Assembly (NCBI GenBank): GCA_015056255.1
Contig: SVGP01000021.1
Location: 1-52,484 of the forward strand
DNA: 52,484 bases
Source of the DNA: Clostridiales bacterium
Lineage (GTDB): Bacteria > Bacillota > Clostridia > Christensenellales > Aristaeellaceae
Direction of reading: 5' to 3'
The notes beneath the pieces are model-generated. The model ran no database searches, was not told the DNA's origin, and saw only the letters and a list, made by a program, of their open reading frames with translations. This document shows, in pieces, positions 33,454 to 41,962 of this stretch (position 1 is its first letter; every line of letters begins with the position of its first letter). Position numbers and translations under genes: made by a program.

Positions 33454-35640
33454 ATGGCGTCATTTGAAGGCGTTATCAATGAAATCGTTTTCAGAAACGA
33501 TTCAAACGGATATACCGTTTTGTCCTTAAAGCCCGATAAAGGCAAAGCCTTCACGGTCGTCGGCATGTTTCCTTTGATCAACAGTGGCGAAAGAATTTAT
33601 GTAGAAGGCGAATGGACGGAACACCGCGATTACGGGAAGCAGCTGAAGATGGTGAAAGTCGATATTCTTCAACCGACGACGAAAAGCGGCATCGAGCGCT
33701 ATCTTGCTTCGGGCGTAATCAAGGGCGTGGGACCGGCGACGGCAAAGCTTTTGGTAAAAACCTTTGGCGAGCAGACGCTGGATATTCTTGAAAATCATCC
33801 GGACAGGCTGATCGAAATTGAGGGAATCGGCTCAAAGCGCGCAAGGCAGATTGCAGATTCCTATCAGGAAAAAAGAGCTTCCCGCATGATCATGGTCTAT
33901 CTTGCGGGCCTTGGATTGTCTCCGGGTTTGTCTTTAAAAATATACAACCGATATCAGGACAACGTCAAAGCCGTTATCGACAAGGATCCGTATCGGCTGA
34001 TTGAAGATATAAGCGGCGTGGGCTTTCGAACGGCTGACGAAATTGCACTTTCGCTTGGATTTCAGAAAACGGATGAAAAACGCTTAAGAAGCGGAATACA
34101 GTTTGCACTGATGGACGCCGAAAATAATTTCGGCCACACATATTTGCCGTATAACAAGCTTATGACGGACGCCGCCGCTCTTCTGCAGGTACCAAACGAG
34201 CTTATTGAAAGAAGCATATCCGTTCAAATCATGAAAGGAGAACTGGTCACAGAAGAAGAAAACGGCGAAAGGATTATCTATCTGAACGCCTTGTATCAGG
34301 CCGAGGCTGAGGTAGCTGTTCGCATTGTAAAACTGTTAAAGAATGAAGAAAACAACGACTATACCACAAAAATTGAAAAGACCATAGAAGAAATTAAAAC
34401 CAAGCAAGGCATGACGCTCAGCGAAAAGCAGAAGGAAGCTTTGTTTCTGGCCTCTCAAAAGCGCGTTTGCGTCATAACCGGCGGCCCGGGCACGGGAAAA
34501 ACGACGCTCATTCAATGCCTGATTCGGCTGTTTTCAGAAGAAGGCGAGATTGAGCTTTGCGCGCCCACCGGAAGAGCGGCCAAACGAATGACGGAAGCCA
34601 CTGGAATGGAGGCCAGAACCATCCACAGACTGCTTGAATATTCCGGTTCGGACGAGTATTTCCAAAGAAATCAGGATGCGCCTTTGAGCGCAAAAACGAT
34701 CATTGTAGACGAAATGTCGATGATCGATATTTTCCTCATGCGAAGCCTTTTAAAGGCTGTAAAGGCAGGCGCAAGGCTGATTCTGTCGGGCGATAAGGAT
34801 CAGCTTCCGTCCGTCGGCGCAGGAAACGTTTTGGACGATCTGATTGAAAGCGGAGTCGTTCCGATTATCAGGCTGACTGAAATTTTCAGACAAGCCGAAA
34901 AAAGCGCAATCGTTAAAAACGCACACAGAATCAACGGCGGCGAGAATCCGATCGTCAATGAAAAGAATACGGATTTTTTCCTCGAGCGCACGAAAACCAG
35001 CGCAAACACGATTACAAGCGTATTAAACCTTACAAAAACGCGCCTGCCCAATTACATGAACCTCGACTGTATGCGCGACATACAGGTGATGGCGCCGCTT
35101 AAAAAGAGCGAATACGGCGTATATCATTTAAACGAGCTTCTGCAGGACGCGCTCAACCCAAAGGGAATCAAAGCCGAGATCAAGAAAGGAGAAACGGTTT
35201 TTCGTCTGGGCGATAAGGTCATGCAGACGAAGAACAATTATAATCTTGAATGGGAAAAGGACGGAGAAACCGGCCTTGGCGTGTTCAACGGCGATATCGG
35301 CTTTATCACAACGGTGGAAACGGAAGAAAAAACCATCACCGTGACCTTTGACGACGGGCGCGTGTGCGATTACGATCAGGAAGCAATGGAGGACATCGAG
35401 CTCGCCTACTGCATGTCCGTTCATAAGAGTCAGGGAAGCGAGTTTGAAGCGGTGGTTTTGGTGCTTTTCTCCGGCCCGCCCATGCTTATGACCAGAAACC
35501 TTCTGTATACAGCCGTGACGCGTGCGAAAAAGCTGGTCGTAATTGTGGGAAGGGAAGAATGCATTCGCCAGATGGTGGCCAACAACCGGATTACCAAGCG
35601 GTATTCCGCGCTTTCAAGACGGCTTAAGGAGCTTACATGA
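33454..35640 (+). CDS. recD2: RecD2-type helicase
   Basis: RecD2 is a 5'-3' SF1B DNA helicase that acts without RecBC, in repair and replication-fork maintenance. The 728-residue protein has the N-terminal OB-like region (VINEIVFRNDSNGYTVLSL), helix-hairpin-helix motifs (IKGVGPATAKLLVKTFG, IEGIGSKRARQIADSY, about 88-150) and the motor with Walker A TGGPGTGKTT near residue 345. Walker B is IIVDEMSMID, and the SVHKSQGSEF motif with the TAVTRAKK ending completes the UvrD-type C-terminus. It starts with ATG after GGAGGA and overlaps comFC by four bases. Confidence 0.96.
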   Translation: MASFEGVINEIVFRNDSNGYTVLSLKPDKGKAFTVVGMFPLINSGERIYVEGEWTEHRDYGKQLKMVKVDILQPTTKSGIERYLASGVIKGVGPATAKLLVKTFGEQTLDILENHPDRLIEIEGIGSKRARQIADSYQEKRASRMIMVYLAGLGLSPGLSLKIYNRYQDNVKAVIDKDPYRLIEDISGVGFRTADEIALSLGFQKTDEKRLRSGIQFALMDAENNFGHTYLPYNKLMTDAAALLQVPNELIERSISVQIMKGELVTEEENGERIIYLNALYQAEAEVAVRIVKLLKNEENNDYTTKIEKTIEEIKTKQGMTLSEKQKEALFLASQKRVCVITGGPGTGKTTLIQCLIRLFSEEGEIELCAPTGRAAKRMTEATGMEARTIHRLLEYSGSDEYFQRNQDAPLSAKTIIVDEMSMIDIFLMRSLLKAVKAGARLILSGDKDQLPSVGAGNVLDDLIESGVVPIIRLTEIFRQAEKSAIVKNAHRINGGENPIVNEKNTDFFLERTKTSANTITSVLNLTKTRLPNYMNLDCMRDIQVMAPLKKSEYGVYHLNELLQDALNPKGIKAEIKKGETVFRLGDKVMQTKNNYNLEWEKDGETGLGVFNGDIGFITTVETEEKTITVTFDDGRVCDYDQEAMEDIELAYCMSVHKSQGSEFEAVVLVLFSGPPMLMTRNLLYTAVTRAKKLVVIVGREECIRQMVANNRITKRYSALSRRLKELT

Positions 35641-36377
35641 AAAGCAGTATGTTTTTAACCAAGGTGAGAAAAAGCGCACTTGATTTTTTGATCGCGCCAA
35701 AGGCGAATTGCATTGGGTGCACCTCTCCATTGGGCGCAAACAATTCGTTTCTTTGCAGCAATTGCTTTGCATCCTTAAGCCCTCTTTACACAACGCATGA
35801 AGGCGCTCGAAAAATCTGCCGACTTTGCGGAAGCGAGATTGACGGTCTCCGATGCAGATGCGGCGGCAGAGCTGAAAATGCCTATAACACGTACAGCGCA
35901 TATTACTTTGAGCTTCCCGTCAGCACGCTTATCAAGTCTTTCAAGTATAAATCCATTACCAGCCTTGCCGACTGGCTTTCGGACGAAATGATCAGCGCGC
36001 TTAAAAACGAAAGGGATTTTGATGTAATTACCTTTGTACCCATGCATCCGTTGCGGAAAATCAAACGCGGCTTTAATCAGTCCGAAATTCTTGCAAAGTG
36101 TATTTCAGAAAAACTTCAGATTCCGTGCGCATCCATTATCAAACGAAGCAGATTTACAAGAAAACAGGCGACGCTTTCAGGCGATAAGAGAAGAAAGAAT
36201 CTTGTAAACGCTTTCAAAATGAAGGATACGGACGTTAAAGACAAACGCATTCTTATCGTGGACGATGTTCGAACTACAGGTACAACCATCATCTCCTGCG
36301 CAAACCTGCTCAAGGAAAACGGCGCGGGAAGAATCAGCGCCCTCACACTTGCATGCGCGAAAAGAAAAAAGTCATAG
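35637..36377 (+). CDS. comFC: ComF family phosphoribosyltransferase-like protein
   Basis: ComFC supports DNA uptake during transformation and has a phosphoribosyltransferase fold. This 246-residue protein has an N-terminal zinc ribbon with cysteine pairs (CIGC, CSNC, CRLC, CRC), then YYFELPVSTLIKSFKYKS, FVPMHPLRKIKRGFNQSEILA and the PRPP loop ILIVDDVRTTGTT. The order recD2-comFC with a four-base overlap implies a shared transcript. The following 341 bases hold a structured RNA and no further gene until the zinc-ribbon protein, matching the neighbourhood in which the raiA RNA is known to occur. Confidence 0.94.
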   Translation: MKSSMFLTKVRKSALDFLIAPKANCIGCTSPLGANNSFLCSNCFASLSPLYTTHEGARKICRLCGSEIDGLRCRCGGRAENAYNTYSAYYFELPVSTLIKSFKYKSITSLADWLSDEMISALKNERDFDVITFVPMHPLRKIKRGFNQSEILAKCISEKLQIPCASIIKRSRFTRKQATLSGDKRRKNLVNAFKMKDTDVKDKRILIVDDVRTTGTTIISCANLLKENGAGRISALTLACAKRKKS

Positions 36378-36434
36378 TCTTCAGAAACATGGAAAGAAAA
36401 TTGGAAATGGGGTAAAAAAACAGTAAAAATATAC

Positions 36435-36463
36435 TTGCAAAACGTATCTTCTTCATGTATAAT
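36435..36463 (+). promoter_or_regulatory. Promoter of the raiA-type RNA
   Basis: TTGCAA and a perfect TATAAT are separated by 17 bases. Transcription would begin near base 36470, at the 5' edge of the structured RNA, and not at a coding sequence. Confidence 0.85.
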
Positions 36464-36469
36464 ATCAGC

Positions 36470-36700
36470 GGTTGAAAAAGGACGGGTCTGTGGTTGAAAG
36501 TCGATGCCAGTCGCAGGCAAAACGATCCACGTAAGCAGGACAAAGTTCCGGTGAGCATGGTGCGGCTTAGAAGTAAGTCCGGCCGGTACTTAGATACCGA
36601 GAGAGGCAGTAGTGGGGAGCAAGGCTTATGAGCGAACCCTCCAGCCGGCGAGTGTGGGGTCAAAAACCAGGTCAGCCGCCCTTTGACAGCCCGATTACAA
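36470..36700 (+). ncRNA. Candidate raiA-motif structured RNA
   Basis: About 230 bases without a plausible reading frame carry dense secondary structure. A closing stem pairs 36483-36491 (CGGGTCTGT) with 36686-36693 (ACAGCCCG), one base bulged. Inside lie a nested helix GTGG/CCAC with a TGCC/GGCA hairpin, a CGGTA/TACCG hairpin, and a CCGGC/GCCGG pairing. A dedicated promoter precedes it, and comFC lies directly upstream. Size, 5' layout and comFC neighbourhood fit the raiA RNA of Clostridia and Actinobacteria, which in Clostridium has been linked to sporulation and aggregation. Its biochemical role is not known. No terminator separates it from the next gene, so it might also serve as that gene's leader. 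Confidence 0.72.
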
Positions 36701-36718
36701 ATGTGGGGGTATTTTCCA

Positions 36719-37003
36719 ATGTACGAAGACAAGACGCTGGTATGCAAAGATTGTGGCAATGAGTTCGTATTCACTGCCGGCGAACAGGCTTTCTACGCCG
36801 AGAAGGGCTTCCAGAATGAGCCCACCCGCTGCAAGAGCTGCCGCGATGCCCGTAAGGCCAGCCGTAACAACAACGCTGGCGGCGAGCGCGAAATGTTCGA
36901 AACCGTATGCGCAGAGTGCGGCAAGCCCACTCGCGTTCCTTTCATCCCGAAGTCTGATCGCCCGATCTATTGCTCCGAGTGCTACGCTGCCAAGCGTCAG
37001 TAA
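36719..37003 (+). CDS. Zinc-ribbon domain protein (zf-trcl-like)
   Basis: This 94-residue protein has two zinc ribbons: CKDCGNEFVFTAGEQAFYAEKGF with CKSC, and CAECGKPTRVPF with CSEC. The first is the signature of the probable zinc-ribbon family PF13451, whose function is unknown. Codons are strongly biased towards the set used in highly expressed genes such as the sugar ATPase at 51205, so it is probably abundant. It starts 19 bases after the structured RNA with a GGGGG element ten bases before the ATG, which is weak as a ribosome site. It occupies the position where raiA/hpf usually follows the raiA RNA. Confidence 0.9.
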   Translation: MYEDKTLVCKDCGNEFVFTAGEQAFYAEKGFQNEPTRCKSCRDARKASRNNNAGGEREMFETVCAECGKPTRVPFIPKSDRPIYCSECYAAKRQ

Positions 37004-37024
37004 TCATAACGTAGATCAAAAAAG

Positions 37025-37059
37025 AAAGAGCTGCTTCAAAATTCGAAGCGGCTCTTTTT
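37025..37059. terminator. Terminator after the zinc-ribbon gene
   Basis: The stem AAAGAGCTGCTTC/GAAGCGGCTCTTT with a seven-base loop runs into T residues. It also lies beyond the stop of the minus-strand operon ending at 37111 and may serve both. Confidence 0.92.
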
Positions 37060-37110
37060 CTGTTGTCTGTTACAATAAAGAATAGGCGATTCACGTTTTA
37101 CCGCGCTATC

Positions 37111-38394
37111 TTATATCCTCTTAAACGTCTTCGTGCAACCTGTCTCTCTCGATTCCTCGGCAAGGAACACTGCCTGATGACCGTAAATGGAATCTTCGAG
37201 CGATGTAAGAGACGGCGTCGTTTCTTCGCCCTTTACGTATTTTACAAAATCCTCAACCAGCCTCTGATCGCCACCGCCGTGACCGCGCGTATCAAGTCCC
37301 TGGAGGGGATTTTTCTTTACCGTCTGATATTCGAAGCCCGGACGCGTATCGATCGTTCGAATAGTGTATTCGCCGTCTTCAAAGCTTCCGTAGATTTCAG
37401 CCTTGGTACCGACGATGTGTATTTTTCTTTCGTCCTTTCCGGAGCCTGACACCATGCTGAAGCTTGCGGTTGATCCGTCTTCAAAGAGGATGGAAATCGT
37501 CTGATGATCGACGACGTCGTTGTCGCATTTATAAACGCATCTTCCAAAGGGGCTGTCGCCCTTTATAAGCGCGATTTTATCTTCAATCGTCGCATTTTCC
37601 CTGCCTTCGAGCTCCGTCCAGACATAGAAACGCCATCTGTCCGGATGATCGATATACATGGATTTTGCCGAATAGTCGCATGTGTCCACATAGGGACAGT
37701 CAACCATGCATCTTGTGCCGGAGCCTTCAGGCGCTTTCTCTGCCTTGAACTGATAAAGACCGCCAAAGCTTGAAATCATTTTGGGCGCTTTTCCCATCAT
37801 CCACATAATGATATCAAGGTCGTGGCAGCTCTTGGCGAGCAGCATGCCGCTTTGACATTTCTCAAACGAATTCCATTTGCCTCTGACATAGCAGGTTGCC
37901 ATGTGATTGTAGGATACGTATTCGCTTGCCTCAACGGAAACAATTTCACCAAGCACGCCGTCCTTAATTTCCTTATGGATCGCCTGATAAAAGGGAGAAT
38001 AGCGTAAAACGTGGCAGATCATTATTTTTCTGCCCGTTTCCTTGTGCGTATTATAAAGCTTCCACATTTCCTCCTGATTCAAGGCAAACGGCTTTTCAAG
38101 CAGGATATCGTATCCGGCTTTCATAAGGGGAATGGACGTTGAAACGTGAAGATTGTCCATGGTGCCGTTGATAACGGCATCTGCAATCTTTCCCTTACTT
38201 GCAAGTTCGTCTGCATCATGAAAGCAGTTCTCCTCAGGGAAGCCGAACATTTTCCGAAAAGCTTCCCGCCGGATCGGATTGGGATCGGCTACGCCCACAA
38301 CCCTCATAAGATCCGGATGCTCAAGCGCGTATTTTCCATACCATTCGCTTCTGTGGCCTGCGCCAACGAGTATGACCGTTACAGGTTTATTCAT
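37111..38394 (-). CDS. Gfo/Idh/MocA-family dehydrogenase
   Basis: This NAD(P)-dependent sugar or cyclitol dehydrogenase has 427 residues. The N-terminal Rossmann fold shows ILVGAGHRSEWYGKYA and VADPNPIRREAF, and the family motif LEKPFALN follows, with ENA/Cys-rich insertions (CPYVDTCDYSA) that are less common. The C-terminal alpha/beta domain includes MVSGSGKDERKIHIVGTKAEIYGSFEDG. Known relatives oxidise sugar hydroxyls, and some (DgpA-type) oxidise glycoside C3 during C-glycoside cleavage. It is the last gene of the minus-strand operon starting at 43270, 12 bases after the nucleoside hydrolase. Confidence 0.93.
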   Translation of the reverse strand: MNKPVTVILVGAGHRSEWYGKYALEHPDLMRVVGVADPNPIRREAFRKMFGFPEENCFHDADELASKGKIADAVINGTMDNLHVSTSIPLMKAGYDILLEKPFALNQEEMWKLYNTHKETGRKIMICHVLRYSPFYQAIHKEIKDGVLGEIVSVEASEYVSYNHMATCYVRGKWNSFEKCQSGMLLAKSCHDLDIIMWMMGKAPKMISSFGGLYQFKAEKAPEGSGTRCMVDCPYVDTCDYSAKSMYIDHPDRWRFYVWTELEGRENATIEDKIALIKGDSPFGRCVYKCDNDVVDHQTISILFEDGSTASFSMVSGSGKDERKIHIVGTKAEIYGSFEDGEYTIRTIDTRPGFEYQTVKKNPLQGLDTRGHGGGDQRLVEDFVKYVKGEETTPSLTSLEDSIYGHQAVFLAEESRETGCTKTFKRI

Positions 38395-38406
38395 AATGCT
38401 CTTCCT

Positions 38407-39318
38407 TTACATCGTAAGGCGATTGATCAGATCTTCCATCAAAGCGTCGCGTTTGATGATCGTGACATAGGAAATCGGGTGGCGGCGCACATCATAGGAA
38501 TAATGATGATCATACTGGCAGATGGGCGAGGGGATGATCTTATAATCCATAAAGCGGTTGTTATCGTTGACCAGATACGCTACCGCCGTCACGTCCCAGA
38601 TTACGCGCGACCAGGGCTTTCCTTTTGCATAGGCGTTGGCCTCGTTGATCACGGACTTGGCAAGATAAGTCGCAAGCGGATTTTTGCCCATAAACCAATA
38701 GTTAAGCTCGGGCTCAGAAATATAGAAGTGATCCACAATGCCCGCGCAGGGGAGCTGAACAACAGGACATCCGCATCCGAAAATGACGCGCGCGGCAGCC
38801 ACATCCTGCATCATATTGAATTCCATCGTATCCGGCCATTCCTGGGCATGTCCGCCGAGCCAGACAATTACGATTCTGCTAACGATTTCAGGATTTAAAA
38901 GGATGGCGGATGCAACGTTTGTGATTGCGCCGATAGCGACGACATAGAGGGGATTTTCCTCTGTATAATTCATGGCAAGCTTGGAAAGGTGCTCGGCAGA
39001 GGGGGAAATCTGAGGCGTTTTTTCATCCATTAGATAGTCAATTGAGCCTTTAAAGGTAACTTCCTTTAAGTCCGCTCTGCCAGCAAGGTCAAGAAGCGTC
39101 AGTATCTCTTCGTAGCTTCTGATCATGCCGTCCTCGGGACCAGTGGAATGCATGTTGAAAAACGGCGCAGCGTACAGGGCTTTTACGTTCAAACGCTCTT
39201 TATACGAAAGCATATAGGAAAGCGCAAACTGATCGTCGATTTCATTAAAGGTATCGGTGTCCAGTACAACGTCGATCGGACCCGTCGGGGGCAAAAGCTT
39301 GCGTTCAAAATCGTTCAT
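38407..39318 (-). CDS. Nucleoside hydrolase family protein
   Basis: Nucleoside hydrolases release the base from a ribonucleoside with a calcium ion held by an Asp cluster. This 303-residue protein has that cluster as DTDTFNEIDDQFAL near the N-terminus (the canonical form is DTDPGxDDA) and the second-site region YVVAIGAITNVASAI with the calcium-backbone strand. The FNE insertion in the Asp motif marks a divergent subgroup, so substrate is not secure. The start at 39318 follows AGGAG by seven bases. It lies between the flavoprotein and the Gfo/Idh gene with spacings of 11 and 12 bases. Confidence 0.9.
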   Translation of the reverse strand: MNDFERKLLPPTGPIDVVLDTDTFNEIDDQFALSYMLSYKERLNVKALYAAPFFNMHSTGPEDGMIRSYEEILTLLDLAGRADLKEVTFKGSIDYLMDEKTPQISPSAEHLSKLAMNYTEENPLYVVAIGAITNVASAILLNPEIVSRIVIVWLGGHAQEWPDTMEFNMMQDVAAARVIFGCGCPVVQLPCAGIVDHFYISEPELNYWFMGKNPLATYLAKSVINEANAYAKGKPWSRVIWDVTAVAYLVNDNNRFMDYKIIPSPICQYDHHYSYDVRRHPISYVTIIKRDALMEDLINRLTM

Positions 39319-39329
39319 AAAAACACTCC

Positions 39330-41183
39330 TTACCATTTGTTTTCTCTAAATTCGCGCCACACATTTTCAAAAAAGTCGTCGTCTTCCGGGATGGGATAAA
39401 CCTCGCGCACGGAAACGGCAATCTCGCCGTTTTGCATCTTCACAGCTTGTATATTTTTTCCGTTGGGATCAAAAGGCGCGTTTTCCTGCGGTATACCATT
39501 TTCGGTATATAGGCCGCTTCCGCGGTTTACGCCGCCCGAAAGCGCATACTGTTCCATTGCCGTTAAAATCATCATGCGGGAAACGAGCGTATCATAGAAG
39601 CGGAAAAGGGACGCGGCTTCCTCCATGGATGCGATTTTGATTTCGCTTTTAAAATTCTTTAAAAGCGATTTCGTATGTTCAAGGAACGATGACAACGCTG
39701 TTTTTTCACGGATAGCGGCTGCGATTCGGCTCATTTCAAGCGCTTCTTCACGCCTTCTCTTATCAAGGTTTGACTCATCGCTTAAGCATGAATGCAAAAG
39801 ATTTTTAAGAGACTCGATTTCGCTGAATGCATCCAGCGCTATGGCTTCCGTCTCTGCTTTTCTTGTTATTTTCCTTGCAGCTCTTGCGCCGCCGACCTGA
39901 CCTGCGTTAAGCGCGCTTCCGCCCGGGCGGTACACGCCGTGCGTTCCTGCAACTTCGCCGACAGCGTAGAGGTTTTTAATCGTCGTTTCCCACCACTGAT
40001 CCACCATCACGCCGCCGTTCATATGCTGGGCGCAAAGCGCGATTTCAAGCTTTTCCGCGTAGAGGTCAACGCCCTTTGAGGCATAGAATTCAATGGCCGG
40101 GTAGTTCATGTGGCTCAGGCGCTCAATCGGTGTATCCAGAAACGCGCCTGCATTTTTAAGATAGTCGTACGCTTCCTTTGAAAGAAGGGAAAAGTCAAAA
40201 ATATCGGCAATCGGATTGGCTCTGAAGTCGAGAAACACGCGCCGGCCGTTTCGGATTTCCGCCTGTACAAGAAGATCGACCCTGCTCGAACCGTCAAAGG
40301 CCTTTCGAACGTCAAACGGCCACTGGTAGCCTTTCAAAAACACGCTTGTGAGCATGTCGCCCGCGTCCTTGAATCCGTCAGACAGAAATTCGCGCTCGTC
40401 GTTTCCGTCCTTGTCGGTTGAGACAAACTTCGGAAGCGCCTGCATGTATGTACCAGATACGTTCCATCTGGGCTGAACAGAACCCAGGCCGTTTTGCCAT
40501 TCAGTGAGATTCGCGCCCGCCGCACCTGCTAAATACAACGCGCCCGTCATGCCATGATGCTTAGTGGGATAGGACACGTGCGCATATACGTCGGACGGGC
40601 CGCCCGTAGCCCAGACGAGATGATTGCAAAAATAGGGCGTAAAGGTCTTTGTTTCCAGATCAAGCGCGATTACGCCTCTGGCCGCTCCGTCTTTTACGAT
40701 AATTCTCAGAGCCATCTGACCGTTTCTGATTTCGGCATTTTGATATCTCACGCTTTTTTCAAGCGCCTCGGTCATCATTTTGCTGGTCAGGGGGCCTGCC
40801 GAGGTTGCGCGCCGCCTCGGGTCGTGATCGGTCTTATAGCCGATGTATTCGCCATATTTGTTCATGGGAAAGGGTACGCCCAAATCGCACAGCCTTAAAA
40901 AGCAATTTGCAGAAAGCGCCGCTTCACAAAGCGCGTTCGGCCCGTCGACGCAACCGCCGTCAAACAGCGTTTGAGCCATTTCGCGAACGCTGTCCGGCTC
41001 GTCGCCCGACAAGGTTAACTTATAATACGTTTGCTTGTCGCTTCCGGCGTTTCGGCTGGTGCCGTCGAGAACGTCGTCGGTCAGGATGAGAACGGATTTT
41101 CGCCCGATGCGCTTGAGCTCATCTACGCACTTGAGCGCAGCTGCGCCCATGCCGACGATGATCGTATCAAAGGTATTTTTCAT
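39330..41183 (-). CDS. Fumarate reductase/succinate dehydrogenase-type flavoprotein
   Basis: This 617-residue protein belongs to the FAD-binding flavoprotein family of FrdA, NadB and related reductases. The dinucleotide motif is IIVGMGAAALKCVDEL (third Gly replaced by Ala), and the second FAD signature is YAVGEVAGTHGVYRPGGSALNAGQVGGARAA in fragments. HLVWATGGPSDVY is a further landmark, and a C-terminal helical domain is present. No cytochrome or iron-sulphur subunit follows, so it is probably a soluble reductase acting on an enoate-like substrate rather than respiratory. It overlaps the SDR gene by four bases. Confidence 0.9.
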   Translation of the reverse strand: MKNTFDTIIVGMGAAALKCVDELKRIGRKSVLILTDDVLDGTSRNAGSDKQTYYKLTLSGDEPDSVREMAQTLFDGGCVDGPNALCEAALSANCFLRLCDLGVPFPMNKYGEYIGYKTDHDPRRRATSAGPLTSKMMTEALEKSVRYQNAEIRNGQMALRIIVKDGAARGVIALDLETKTFTPYFCNHLVWATGGPSDVYAHVSYPTKHHGMTGALYLAGAAGANLTEWQNGLGSVQPRWNVSGTYMQALPKFVSTDKDGNDEREFLSDGFKDAGDMLTSVFLKGYQWPFDVRKAFDGSSRVDLLVQAEIRNGRRVFLDFRANPIADIFDFSLLSKEAYDYLKNAGAFLDTPIERLSHMNYPAIEFYASKGVDLYAEKLEIALCAQHMNGGVMVDQWWETTIKNLYAVGEVAGTHGVYRPGGSALNAGQVGGARAARKITRKAETEAIALDAFSEIESLKNLLHSCLSDESNLDKRRREEALEMSRIAAAIREKTALSSFLEHTKSLLKNFKSEIKIASMEEAASLFRFYDTLVSRMMILTAMEQYALSGGVNRGSGLYTENGIPQENAPFDPNGKNIQAVKMQNGEIAVSVREVYPIPEDDDFFENVWREFRENKW

Positions 41184-41950
41184 ATGGACCTCACGTTCAT
41201 GTATCCACCGTCGATGTGAAGAACCTGTCCGGTGGTATAGGTGATTTTGCCCTCTGCAAACACCATTACCGCGTTTGCAATATCCTCCGGCGTACCCCAG
41301 CGGTGGATGGGGAACTCGCTGCCCATCAGAAGGCGGTCGTATTTTTCCGTCACCTTACTGGTCATGTCGGTTCGTATGATGCCCGGCTGAATTTCATATA
41401 CAAAGATGTTTTCAGGAGCGAGGCGATCGGCATAGAGCTTTGTGAGCATGGAAATTCCGGCTTTGCTGATGCAGTATTCCGCGCGGTTGGGCGACGAGAC
41501 GGTGGAGGAGAAGCTTGAAATATTGATGATCGTTCCCTTTTTGCCGTCCGCTTCGTTCTGCGAAATCATCTGATTTGCGCAAAGCTGGGTTAAGAACATC
41601 GTGCCTTTTAAGTTGATACCGATAACATGATCAAAGGATTCTTCAGTGGTTTCCAAAATGTCGAGCCTGACCTTTGGCGCAACGCCGGCATTGTTGACAA
41701 GAAGGTCGATTCTTTTATATTTCTGAACTACAGCGTCTGTAAACGCTTTTCTGTCGCTGCCGTTATCGATGGAGCCTTTAAAATAGAATACATCGTTACC
41801 AAAGGAGCGAAGCTCAGTAAGCGCGTCGAAATATCTTTCTTCGTCGCTTGATCCCATCAGACACACGATAAAGCCAGCCTTGGCAAGCGCTTTTGAAACG
41901 CCAAAGCCGATGCCGCGCCCGCCGCCGGTTACGATTGCAATTTTAGACAT
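41180..41950 (-). CDS. Short-chain dehydrogenase/reductase
   Basis: This classical SDR has 256 residues. The cofactor motif is TGGGRGIG, the NNAG strand reads LLVNNAGVAP, and the catalytic Ser and YxxxK are in ISSFSSTVSSPNRAEYCISKAG. An Asp or basic pocket that would fix NADH versus NADPH is not obvious (VCLMGSSDEER). The start lies 12 bases after the OYE gene, and the stop overlaps the flavoprotein start by four bases. It likely reduces or oxidises a carbonyl/hydroxyl in the same pathway as its neighbours. Confidence 0.94.
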   Translation of the reverse strand: MSKIAIVTGGGRGIGFGVSKALAKAGFIVCLMGSSDEERYFDALTELRSFGNDVFYFKGSIDNGSDRKAFTDAVVQKYKRIDLLVNNAGVAPKVRLDILETTEESFDHVIGINLKGTMFLTQLCANQMISQNEADGKKGTIINISSFSSTVSSPNRAEYCISKAGISMLTKLYADRLAPENIFVYEIQPGIIRTDMTSKVTEKYDRLLMGSEFPIHRWGTPEDIANAVMVFAEGKITYTTGQVLHIDGGYMNVRSI

Positions 41951-41962
41951 TTCTAATCCTCC

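Noticed and set aside
36470..36700. RNase P RNA, tmRNA or a cobalamin riboswitch as identity of the structured RNA
   Set aside because: The universally conserved cores of those RNAs (RNase P P4 and J elements, tRNA-like ends of tmRNA, B12 box) are not present; the comFC context and size fit raiA better.
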